A stretch of 21,342 nt of DNA from Neisseria sicca 4320 (lineage in GTDB: Bacteria; Pseudomonadota; Gammaproteobacteria; Burkholderiales; Neisseriaceae), in NCBI RefSeq assembly GCF_000193735.1, contig NZ_AEPF01000026.1, forward strand, positions 1 through 21,342, in the 5' to 3' direction. The first letter of the stretch is position 1; the number at the start of each line of letters is the position of its first letter. Below, piece after piece: positions 14,196 through 21,278 of the stretch. The notes beneath the pieces are model-generated. The model saw nothing but the letters and a program-made list of their open reading frames with translations. It was not told the origin of the DNA and did no database searches. Position numbers and translations under genes: made by a program.

Positions 14196-15887
14196 ATGAC
14201 CGCCTCGCAATTAATCAGCAGCCTGACCCAAACCGTCGGCGAAAAATACATCATCACCGATCCCGCGAAAACCGAACAATACCGCCAAGGCTACCGTTTC
14301 GGCGAGGGTAGGGCGTTGGCAGTGGTGCGCCCCGGAACCATTCTGGAAATGTGGAAAATTTTGCAGGCATGCGTCGAAGCGGACGTGATTGTGATTACGC
14401 AGGCGGCGAATACCGGTTTGACAGGCGGCTCGACCCCCGATGGCAACGATTACGACCGCGATATCGTGATCGTGAACACCATGCGGATGAACATCATCCA
14501 AACCATCAACAACAACGAACAAGTCGTCTGCCTGCCCGGCTCTACCCTGAACCAGCTCGAATTGCTGCTGAAACCTTTTGGGCGCGAACCGCATTCGGTC
14601 ATTGGCTCTTCATGTATCGGCGCGTCCGTTTTAGGCGGCGTGTGCAACAACTCCGGCGGCGCATTGGTGCAGCGCGGTCCTGCCTATACGGAAATGGCGC
14701 TGTTCGCCCAAATCAACGAAGAGGGCAAACTGGAGCTGGTTAACCATTTGGGCATAGATTTGGGCGACACGCCCGAAGAAATCCTGACCAACCTTCAAGG
14801 TCATCACTATCAGAGAAAAGACATCACGCAGGACGCAGGCAAAGGACACGACCACGCCTATTGCGACCATGTCCGCCAAGTGGACGAGCCGACCGCCGCG
14901 CGTTTCAATGCCGACCCGGCGCGCCATTACGAAGCGTCCGGTTGCGCGGGCAAACTGATGGTATTCGCCGTCCGTTTGGACACCTTCCCGCAAGAAAAAC
15001 AAACCGCCGTGTTCTACATTGGCACCAACGATATTAATGAATTGACCGACATCCGCCGCGCCGCCTTGGGCGAATTTGAAAGCCTGCCCGTTTCCGGCGA
15101 ATACATCCATCGTGACGCTTTCGATATTGCCGACGTGTACGGCAAAGACACGTTCTACGTCATCAAAAAATTCGGTACGCACCAACTGCCGAAATTATTT
15201 GATTTCAAGGCTAAAGTTGACCGATTCGGCAAAAAAGTCAGCTTCCTGCCCAAACATTTTTCCGACAAGGTTATGCAGTTCGTCAGCAAATACCTTCCCG
15301 ACCACCTACCTAAAGCCATGCGCGATTACCGCGACAAATACGAACACCATCTGATTCTGAAAATGGGCGGAAAAGGCGTTGATGAAGCGCGCGCGTTCCT
15401 GAAAGAGTATTTTGCACACCACGGCGGCGCGTTTTTCGAATGCAACGCCGAAGAAACCCAAGCCGCCATGCTGCACCGTTTTGCCGTCGCCTCAGCCGCC
15501 ATCCGCTACCGCGCCGTACATGACGACGAAGTGGAAGACTTGGTCGCGCTGGACATCGCCCTGCGCCGCGACGACCGCGACTGGTTTGAAAAACTGCCGC
15601 AGGAAATCGACAATAAAATCATCCACAAACTCTACTACGGACATTTCATGTGCCACGTTTTCCATCAGGATTACATCATCAAAAAAGGCAACGACTGCAT
15701 GGCATTGGAACACGAAATGCTTCATCTCTTAGACCAACGCGGCGCGCAGTATCCCGCCGAGCACAACGTTGGTCATTTATACGAGGCCAAACCCGCGCTC
15801 AAGCAGTTCTACCGCAAACTCGACCCGACCAACAGCTTCAATCCGGGTATAGGCAAAACCAGTAAGAAGAAAAACTGGGCTGAGTGA
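14196..15887 (+). CDS. dld: Quinone-dependent D-lactate dehydrogenase
   Basis: A 563-residue FAD enzyme that matches E. coli Dld (571 residues) along its whole length. It is a peripheral inner-membrane flavoprotein that oxidises D-lactate to pyruvate and reduces quinone. The N-terminal PCMH-type FAD domain includes QAANTGLTGGSTPDGNDYDR (about 68-87) and GREPHSVIGSSCIGASVLGG (about 129-148). The cap and C-terminal membrane-binding domain include DKYEHHLILKMGG, LDIALRRDD and the closing NPGIGKTSKKKNW. The start is preceded by AGGAGAG. It is monocistronic, with a DUS hairpin immediately after. Lactate is a major carbon source for Neisseria on mucosa, which fits the presence of this gene and of the FAD/Fe-S enzyme 1.3 kb upstream. 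Confidence 0.96.
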   Translation: MTASQLISSLTQTVGEKYIITDPAKTEQYRQGYRFGEGRALAVVRPGTILEMWKILQACVEADVIVITQAANTGLTGGSTPDGNDYDRDIVIVNTMRMNIIQTINNNEQVVCLPGSTLNQLELLLKPFGREPHSVIGSSCIGASVLGGVCNNSGGALVQRGPAYTEMALFAQINEEGKLELVNHLGIDLGDTPEEILTNLQGHHYQRKDITQDAGKGHDHAYCDHVRQVDEPTAARFNADPARHYEASGCAGKLMVFAVRLDTFPQEKQTAVFYIGTNDINELTDIRRAALGEFESLPVSGEYIHRDAFDIADVYGKDTFYVIKKFGTHQLPKLFDFKAKVDRFGKKVSFLPKHFSDKVMQFVSKYLPDHLPKAMRDYRDKYEHHLILKMGGKGVDEARAFLKEYFAHHGGAFFECNAEETQAAMLHRFAVASAAIRYRAVHDDEVEDLVALDIALRRDDRDWFEKLPQEIDNKIIHKLYYGHFMCHVFHQDYIIKKGNDCMALEHEMLHLLDQRGAQYPAEHNVGHLYEAKPALKQFYRKLDPTNSFNPGIGKTSKKKNWAE

Positions 15888-15913
15888 TAAGGTAGGGATG
15901 GTATAAGTGAATG

Positions 15914-15957
15914 AAAGGTCGTCTGAAAACGGTATTTGGTTTTCAGACGACCTTTTT
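15914..15957 (+). terminator. DUS inverted-pair terminator after dld
   Basis: AAAGGTCGTCTGAAAAC pairs with the reverse copy at about 15940-15955, followed by T residues. An ORF frame opens at 15911 across this hairpin, but it is not a plausible start for the next gene. Confidence 0.83.
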
Positions 15958-16066
15958 GCTTATAACTTTTGGTTTGCAGCACATAACCAATCAGTCTTTC
16001 CCGTCAAACGACAATCGGAGTAGTATGCCACATTCCGTTCAATACACTGAAAACAAAGGTATAAAT

Positions 16067-16615
16067 ATGGCACGCTTAACCGTACACACTGTCGAAACCG
16101 CTCCCGAAGCTGCAAAACCCCGCGTTGAAGCCGCGCTGAAAAACAACGGCTTCATCCCCAATCTCATCGGCGTATTGGCAAATGCGCCCGAAGCATTGGC
16201 GTTCTATCAAGAAGTCGGCAAACTGAACGCTGCCAACAGCCTGACTCCCGGTGAAGTCGAAGTCATCCAAATCATCGCCGCCCGTACCAACGAATGCGGT
16301 TTCTGCGTGGCAGGCCACACCAAGCTGGCAACCCTGAAAAAACTTCTGTCCGAACAATCCATCAAAGCCTCGCGCGCGTTGGCGGCAGGCGAGTTTGACG
16401 ATGCCAAACTGGGCGCGCTCGCTGCGTTTACCCAAGCCGTGATGGCGAAAAAAGGCGCGGTATCCGATGACGAACTCAAAGCCTTCTTCGACGCAGGCTA
16501 CAACCAGCAGCAGGCTGTCGAAGTCGTGATGGGCGTTGCCTTGGCGACTTTGTGCAACTACGTCAACAATGTCGCGCAAACAGACATCAACCCTGAATTG
16601 CAGGCATTCGCCTGA
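16067..16615 (+). CDS. Carboxymuconolactone decarboxylase/AhpD-like peroxidase-family protein
   Basis: A 182-residue all-helical protein of the CMD/AhpD superfamily. The active-site motif is complete: NECGFCVAGH gives Cys77, Cys80 and His84, with Glu63/Glu65 upstream, the arrangement of the alkylhydroperoxidase proton relay. The protein begins MARLTVHTVETAPEAAKPRV and continues through NNGFIPNLIGVLANAPEAL, typical of the uncharacterised peroxidase-related subgroup. ATG 16067 has AAAGG upstream; ATG 16025 would add 14 unrelated residues. Likely a cytoplasmic thiol-based peroxide or reactive-compound reductase; the electron donor is not evident. It stands alone between two DUS hairpins, next to oxidative-metabolism genes. 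Confidence 0.88.
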   Translation: MARLTVHTVETAPEAAKPRVEAALKNNGFIPNLIGVLANAPEALAFYQEVGKLNAANSLTPGEVEVIQIIAARTNECGFCVAGHTKLATLKKLLSEQSIKASRALAAGEFDDAKLGALAAFTQAVMAKKGAVSDDELKAFFDAGYNQQQAVEVVMGVALATLCNYVNNVAQTDINPELQAFA

Positions 16616-16624
16616 TTCCGACCC

Positions 16625-16680
16625 AAGGTCGTCTGGAAAGCGTCGGCAAAACCGTTTGCCCGTTTTCAGACGACCTTTTT
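16625..16680 (+). terminator. Imperfect DUS inverted-pair terminator
   Basis: AAGGTCGTCTGGAAA (one inserted G) faces TTTTCAGACGACCTT, with a second nested stem GGCAAA/TTTGCC inside and TTTTT following. Confidence 0.75.
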
Positions 16681-16769
16681 CAAGAATGCCGTCCCTGTAA
16701 CGGACTGCTTCCCCTTTCAAACGGAACGCCCTTCCCGCGCCGTCTCCACCCATTTTCAAGGATAAGACC

Positions 16770-17858
16770 ATGAACCGTGAAACCTTATTGTCTCAAGTTG
16801 CCGAACTCGTCAAAGCCAAACTCAAACCCTTAGTGGACGAAATCGACCGCAATGGTTTGTATCCCGAAGATTTTATGCGCGAACTCGGCGCCATCGGCGG
16901 ATTCGGCGCAGTCGGTACGGAAGCGGAAGGCGGCAACGGCTTAGGTTTGGCGACACAAATCGCCGTCTTGCGCGAAGTCGGCAAAGAATGCGGCGCGACC
17001 TCGTTCAGCGCATGGTGTCAGGCGGCTTGCGCGTGGTATCTGCACCAAACGCCCAACCAAGCCGTTAAAGACAAATACCTTGCCGACATCCTGCAAGGCA
17101 AAGTATTGGCGGGTACGGGTATGTCCAATACCGTTAAACACCTCGCCGGTATTGAAAAACACAATCTTCAAGCCGAGCGCGTGGACGGCGGCTACACAGT
17201 CAACGGCGCGCTGCCGTGGGTATCCAACATCGGCGAAGACCACATCTGGGCGAATACCGCCCAAATCGGCGACAGCTACGTCATGTTCATCACCGGCGGA
17301 CAATGGGAAGGCGTAACCCTGCAAGCCTGCCCCGAATTTTGCGCACTCGAAGGCACACGCACGTTCAGCCTGAATTTCAAAGACGTATTCATCCCTGACG
17401 AAGACGTAATCGCCGCGTCCGAAGAGTTCTCCGACTACATCGCCACCATCAAGTCCGGCTTCATCCTGCTGCAAATCGGCATCGGCGCGGGTGTGATCGA
17501 CGGCAGCCTCGGCATCATCCGCATCGCCAACGTCGTCAACGCCGATGTCAACAGCTACCTCGACGACGGCTACGACAGCCTCAAAGCCGCTTTGGACGAA
17601 GCATGGCAAACCACCGAACAACTCGCAGACTTGGCTTGGAAAAACACGCCCGACAACCTCGCCACGCTGAAACTGCGCGCCGCCGCTTCAGAGCTGACGC
17701 TTGCCGCCGCTCAATCCGCCGCCTTACACGCCGGCGCAAAAGGCTATCTCATGCGCAGCCCCGCCCAACGCCGCATCCGCGAAGCCATGTTCGTCGCCAT
17801 CGTTACCCCCGCGTTGAAACACTTGCGCAAAGAAATCGCGGCATTGGAAGCGGCATAA
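16770..17858 (+). CDS. Acyl-CoA dehydrogenase-family flavoprotein
   Basis: A 362-residue protein with the acyl-CoA dehydrogenase fold. It has an N-terminal helical domain (KPLVDEIDRNGLYPEDFMRE, then GGFGAVGTEAEGGNGLGLAT), a middle beta domain (GTGMSNTVKHLAGIEKH; GGYTVNGALPWVSNIGEDH) and a C-terminal helical bundle ending RRIREAMFVAIVTPALKHL. It is somewhat shorter than the usual 380-400 residues. I cannot place the catalytic glutamate with confidence, so it may belong to a non-canonical branch acting on something other than acyl-CoA. Canonical members pass electrons to ETF and then to ETF-QO, which is encoded at 7048. A DUS hairpin and a rubredoxin gene follow. The start is preceded by AAGGATAAG. 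Confidence 0.85.
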   Translation: MNRETLLSQVAELVKAKLKPLVDEIDRNGLYPEDFMRELGAIGGFGAVGTEAEGGNGLGLATQIAVLREVGKECGATSFSAWCQAACAWYLHQTPNQAVKDKYLADILQGKVLAGTGMSNTVKHLAGIEKHNLQAERVDGGYTVNGALPWVSNIGEDHIWANTAQIGDSYVMFITGGQWEGVTLQACPEFCALEGTRTFSLNFKDVFIPDEDVIAASEEFSDYIATIKSGFILLQIGIGAGVIDGSLGIIRIANVVNADVNSYLDDGYDSLKAALDEAWQTTEQLADLAWKNTPDNLATLKLRAAASELTLAAAQSAALHAGAKGYLMRSPAQRRIREAMFVAIVTPALKHLRKEIAALEAA

Positions 17859-17878
17859 GGTTTTGAAACAGAAAAACA

Positions 17879-17924
17879 AAAGGTCGTCTGAAAACCTTTT
17901 GCCAACCGTTTTCAGACGACCTCA
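17879..17924 (+). terminator. DUS inverted-pair terminator before rubredoxin
   Basis: AGGTCGTCTGAAAAC (17881) and GTTTTCAGACGACCT (ending 17922) pair across a loop of about 13 bases. The right arm lies only 22 bases from the rubredoxin start, so the rubredoxin promoter must overlap it, or the hairpin is leaky and the two genes are co-transcribed. Confidence 0.7.
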
Positions 17925-17944
17925 AATATCAGAAGGAACAAACC

Positions 17945-18115
17945 ATGGCACAATACATGTGCGGCCCCTGCGGCTGGATTTACGACGAAGACCTCGGCGA
18001 CCCCGAACACGGCATCGCCCCCGGCACGAAATTCGAAGACATCCCTGACGATTGGAAATGCCCCGAATGCGGTGTGGGCAAAGAAGACTTTTATCTGCTG
18101 GACTTCGTGATATAG
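17945..18115 (+). CDS. Rubredoxin
   Basis: A 56-residue protein with the two iron-binding knuckles of rubredoxin: CGPCGW (Cys6, Cys9) and CPECGVGK (Cys39, Cys42). The spacing, length and linker (IYDEDLGDPEHGIAPGTKFE) are all typical. It is a small cytoplasmic one-electron carrier around a single iron. AGAAGG lies 9 bases before the ATG. The usual partner, a rubredoxin reductase or a rubredoxin-dependent oxidase, is not next to it. Its closest neighbour upstream is the acyl-CoA dehydrogenase-like gene, with a DUS hairpin between them. Confidence 0.95.
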   Translation: MAQYMCGPCGWIYDEDLGDPEHGIAPGTKFEDIPDDWKCPECGVGKEDFYLLDFVI

Positions 18116-18130
18116 CTTTATACAAACTAA

Positions 18131-18176
18131 AAAGGTCGTCTGAAAACGTTGGAGCAAACGGTTTCAGACGACCTTT
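18131..18176 (+). terminator. DUS inverted-pair terminator after rubredoxin
   Basis: AGGTCGTCTGAAA (18133) pairs with TTTCAGACGACCT (ending 18174), with AAAA/TTTT flanks. Confidence 0.85.
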
Positions 18177-18184
18177 TAAGATTT

Positions 18185-18341
18185 TATAGTGGATTAAATT
18201 TAAACCGGTACGGCGTTGCCTCGCCTTAGCTCAAAGAGAACGATTCTCTAAGGTGCTGAAGCACCAAGTGAATCGGTTCCGGTACTATTTGTACTGTCTG
18301 CAGCTTCGTCGCCTTGTCCTGATTTTTGTTAATCCGCTATA
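18185..18341. mobile_element. Correia repeat-enclosed element (CREE), copy 2
   Basis: A second 157-bp element in the same orientation as 13777-13933, with a few differences: TTAAATTT for TTAACTTT, an extra G at GGTTCCGG, a shorter right inner end, and CCGCTATA for CCACTATA at the terminus. It lies between the rubredoxin terminator and the dehydratase remnant. Confidence 0.92.
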
Positions 18342-18399
18342 TTGTGATAAACGGGTTTTATCCGCCTGTTTGACTGCTTGATGGGTAAGACGGGGATTT

Positions 18400-18740
18400 T
18401 CAGACGACCTTGCCGTCTTTGGGACTGTAGACATTCAAAGAGGCTTTTACCACCAGTCCGTCCGCAGGCAGGCTTGCATAGGCATCGTCGGAGGCATCCG
18501 TCCAATGCAGTTCGCAATCGAATACGCCCATACCGCCCGGGTCCTGTACCGACAGATTGGCGACCACCTTCATCTGCTTTCCGATCAGCAGGCTGTCGGC
18601 AAACAATTCCAGTTTGCGGGTACCGAGCAGAAAGCTAAGCCGTACCGGCTCTTCCGCCTCCAAAGCCTGTATGCCTGCAAACGCACCTATGCCGTGCGCC
18701 ATGATTTCTATCATCGAAGTCGCAGGCCGCCCCTCGCTCT
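18400..18740 (-). pseudogene. 3' remnant of an ApeP-like 3-hydroxyacyl-ACP dehydratase (hotdog fold)
   Basis: The minus strand encodes the C-terminal two thirds of a hotdog dehydratase. Recognisable parts are MIEIMAHGIGAFAGIQALE (catalytic-helix region), PVRLSFLLGTRKLEL, GGMGVFDCEL and the closing KASLNVYSPKDGKVV. These match the aryl-polyene cluster dehydratase ApeP as I remember it. A normal N-terminus (a region with HRPPMLLLD-like sequence) is missing. Upstream of about 18740 the frame reads instead through antisense acyltransferase sequence, so the apparent start at 18834 is false. An internal ATG at 18714 would give 104 residues. The TGA stop lies inside an uptake sequence. Confidence 0.65.
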
Positions 18741-19096
18741 TAGATGTTGTTTTGCTGATCAGCCACTTCTCAAACTCGAACGTGCCGGTCAAAAAAGACC
18801 TGTTGAACAATCCCAGCATGAAGGGCCAAATCATCGCTTCCGGCTACATTCCCAACGACGAAAGCATGGAAATGTTGGAAGAAATCGACGCCGTGTTCAA
18901 AAGCGGGCAAAGTTTGCTGATTTTCCCCGAAGGCGCACGCACAGGCTGGGACGGACAGGTTAAAATCGGTATCGCTCGGTTTGCGCAGTGCAAAAAAACC
19001 TTTAGCTTCCAGATCGACGGCGAAAACGACAACCCGCGCGAAAACTTCACCAACGTCAAAACACTGGCAGAATTCGTCAAAAGCCGTCAAGCATAA
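18735..19096 (+). pseudogene. Hybrid remnant: acyltransferase middle fused to acyl carrier protein tail
   Basis: From about 18735 the frame reads PSLLDVVLLISHFSNSN, then VPVKKDLLNNPSMKGQ, ASGYIPND and LLIFPEGARTGWDG. This is the central part of a lysophospholipid/1-acylglycerol-phosphate-type acyltransferase, with its FPEG motif. The catalytic NH of NHxxxxD is lost at the junction (GRPSLLD). Near 18955-18980 it changes into RFAQCKKTFSFQIDGEND and ends NVKTLAEFVKSRQA, which looks like the C-terminal helix region of an acyl carrier protein without its Ser motif. The frame stays open, so a deletion removed the end of one gene and the start of the next. The order acyltransferase, ACP, ACP is that of aryl-polyene clusters. 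Confidence 0.6.
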
Positions 19097-19108
19097 AGGA
19101 GAAGCGAT

Positions 19109-19360
19109 ATGACCGAACAAGAAGTACGCACCCTTCTGACCGATGTACTGGTCAACCTGTTTGAAATCGAACCCGAACGCATCAAACCCGAGACCAACCT
19201 CTCCGAAGATTTGGAAATCGACAGCATCGACGCCATCGACCTTATCGACCACATCAAACGCGAAACCGGCCGCAAACTGCAAGCCGAAGACTTCCGCAAC
19301 GTGTGCACCGTAGATGACGTGGTTCAGGCGGTTTTGAAAGTACAGGCGCAAGATTCCTGA
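19109..19360 (+). CDS. Acyl carrier protein, APE-cluster type
   Basis: An intact 83-residue acyl carrier protein. The phosphopantetheine attachment motif is EDLEIDSIDAIDLIDH with Ser39, followed by the acidic recognition helix. The rest (RKLQAEDFRNVCTVDDVVQA) is the usual fourth helix. AAAGGAG lies 9 bases before the ATG, and the stop of the hybrid remnant lies 12 bases upstream, as expected for two formerly co-translated ACP genes. It differs in setting from the housekeeping acpP, which sits among fab genes. No ketosynthase or ligase remains nearby, so it may be a functionless survivor or may serve enzymes elsewhere. Confidence 0.88.
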   Translation: MTEQEVRTLLTDVLVNLFEIEPERIKPETNLSEDLEIDSIDAIDLIDHIKRETGRKLQAEDFRNVCTVDDVVQAVLKVQAQDS

Positions 19361-19506
19361 TTCTGATTCAAACCGGCATATTTTCAGACGGTCTTTTGTG
19401 TCAAATATAGGGTAGAAAGGGCGTCTGCAAATACTCTTATCCATCAAACTGTACAAATATTATATTTTTACAATTAATTTCCAACTTAACATCAAAAGGA
19501 AAAAAT

Positions 19507-20266
19507 ATGAAAGCATTGCTCCAAAAAAACGGATTCATTCATTATCAATCTGACATTAATACTCTAATGAAGATTATTAAACATTAATTAACGAGATTAG
19601 TTTCTTAGAAAAAGACCCCTATGCCCCTTCTAATGTTCTAATGTAATCAGAAATCGAAGATATGCCAATGCAATCTTTCTTCCGTGGGAAGGTAATCAGT
19701 TATTTTGGCTACCGACTGTAAAACAGAATAATCAAGAATTATCAGGATATGATCAGGGGAGTAATAACCCTGAACATCAGAATATACGTTACTTCAATTC
19801 AATTAGCCAAAAGTTAAAAGAAACTGAATTGCTTAAATCATTAATATTAGAAGATTTTTGTCTAACATTTGGATTGAGTGGACATTATTTGCCAATCTAT
19901 GTAGGAGTACATTTGGTTACCGTATCCTGTGCTAATAATGACTTACCTGGATTCAGCTCTCCTGATTGTTTCCATCAGGATGGAGAACCTTTTACTTTTG
20001 CACATTTAGTTCAACGTAACAGTAATGCAGGCGGAGGAAACAACTACATTGGTAAAATAAAATGTAGGAATAAAAAGCTAACATAAATATTAAAAGAAGA
20101 TATTATAGATTCGTTTGTTTTAAAAAAATTTTTAGAAAGCTTTGCCGTTTACGATAACGCAGTAAGTCATTATGTTGATCATTTGATCAAAATTGACCCC
20201 ACAGGAGAACCCGCTCAAAGAACACTGATATTAATTGACTTCTCTCTTACGAAACAAAATATTTAA
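19507..20266 (+). pseudogene. 2-oxoglutarate/Fe(II) dioxygenase family gene, broken
   Basis: Three frames join into one protein of about 250 residues. Frame 1 is MKALLQKNGFIHYQSDINTL, stopping at 19585; then EISFLEKDPYAPSN (frame shift near 19585); then RNRRYANAIFLPWEGNQLFW (frame shift near 19640-19655). The last frame runs through DCFHQDGEPFTFAHLVQRNS (metal-binding His-x-Asp) and NAGGGNNY, has one nonsense TAA at 20084-20086, and continues to SHYVDHLIKIDPTGEPAQRT and LILIDFSL (distal His and 2-oxoglutarate-binding Arg). This is the PF10014 layout, the family containing free amino acid hydroxylases. Three lesions make it a pseudogene. AAAGG lies before the first ATG. AT-rich and DUS-free, so probably acquired. 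Confidence 0.72.
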
Positions 20267-20303
20267 TATCAAACCAATAATTTTCAACTGGAGAGTTATA
20301 AAT

Positions 20304-21197
20304 ATGGAATCATCTTTATCATCGATCTTTATTGTTCTTGCATTGTTATCTACCGGTTTCCTATCTGGTAAATTTCTTGCACCACCCCTTCGACAAGTCC
20401 TACTCAAACCCTTGTCCTTTATTGTCCTGCTGCTGCTCTTTTTCATGGGCTATGAGTTCGGCGGCGTCTTTACCGACCCGAATCTGGGCGCGGACATCGT
20501 CAAATATGCCCTTCTGCTCGCACTGATTATCAGCGCGTTTACCTTGATTGCGCTTTATCGCAAACCCGAAGCCTCGACTGCTCCCACTCCATCGGGCAGC
20601 TTTATCAAACCCTTTTACGGCTGTTTCAAAGCCTTTGCTTTTTTTGGCTTGGGTGTCGCGGCATTTGCCTTTTTCGGGCAACAGGTCGGCAATCTGCCCA
20701 TCGACAGCACCCATATCCTCTATCTGCTGATTTTCATGGTTGGCATGGACTTGGTTCATTTCCAGCTTGGCGGATTCGGACGTAGGATTTTCCTGCTGCC
20801 GCTTCTGACCGTTGCTGCAACCGCCGCCGCGTGTTTCGTTTTCTCGCTGTGTTCGCCCTATTCGTTTGCCCAAAGTCTAGTATTGTCGGGCGGTTTCGGC
20901 TGGTTCTCCCTTTCGGGTCCTATGGTTGGAAAAGCGGTATCACCCGAAATGGGTGCGGCAGCGTTTATGACCGATTTTTTCCGCGAAATGATCAGCATCG
21001 TCTTCCTGTATTTCTACGGACGAAAGCAGCCTATGGCGGCAATCGGCATTTCCGGCGCAGCGGCAATGGACTCCGCCCTGCCCTTTATCAAAGAAAACTG
21101 CCGCGCCGAATACATCAAATACGCCGTCCTCAGCGGCTTTATCCTGACCCTTGTCGCACCGTTTTTTCTGTCCGCCGCCATTGCCATGCTGAACTGA
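20304..21197 (+). CDS. lysO: Lysine exporter LysO family protein
   Basis: A 297-residue integral membrane protein close in length to E. coli LysO (YbjE, 299). It has the two-part DUF340 pattern: helices SSIFIVLALLSTGFLSG and PLSFIVLLLLFFMGYEFG, then VVxxx-like loops and the conserved second half SGGFGWFSLSGPMVGKA, GAAAFMTDFFREMISIVFLY and GAAAMDSALPFIKENC. The family exports L-lysine and toxic analogues across the inner membrane. ATG 20304 has GGAGAG 9 bases upstream; the earlier in-frame ATG at 20235 lies in the end of the dioxygenase pseudogene. The first 100 bases are more AT-rich than the rest, reflecting the old junction. It seems to be expressed alone. Confidence 0.9.
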   Translation: MESSLSSIFIVLALLSTGFLSGKFLAPPLRQVLLKPLSFIVLLLLFFMGYEFGGVFTDPNLGADIVKYALLLALIISAFTLIALYRKPEASTAPTPSGSFIKPFYGCFKAFAFFGLGVAAFAFFGQQVGNLPIDSTHILYLLIFMVGMDLVHFQLGGFGRRIFLLPLLTVAATAAACFVFSLCSPYSFAQSLVLSGGFGWFSLSGPMVGKAVSPEMGAAAFMTDFFREMISIVFLYFYGRKQPMAAIGISGAAAMDSALPFIKENCRAEYIKYAVLSGFILTLVAPFFLSAAIAMLN

Positions 21198-21219
21198 CCC
21201 TACTATTTTTCCAAAAAAC

Positions 21220-21266
21220 TTTCAGACGACCTTTCCCCTTCCCTAAAACTCAAAAGTCGTCTGAAA
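21220..21266. terminator. DUS inverted pair after lysO
   Basis: TTTCAGACGACCT (from 21220) and AAGTCGTCTGAAA (a one-base variant, 21254-21266) face each other in the opposite order from most pairs here, with about 22 bases between. The first uptake sequence after about 2.8 kb without an exact copy. Confidence 0.55.
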
Positions 21267-21278
21267 CCGAACACCATT

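Noticed and set aside
6206..18176. Regularly repeated 12-mer considered as a CRISPR array
   Set aside because: Copies are far apart, mostly inverted pairs after genes, and match the neisserial uptake sequence.
18505..18963. 152-residue plus-strand frame across the lipid-cluster remnants
   Set aside because: It is out of frame with both recognisable fragments and reads antisense to the dehydratase tail.
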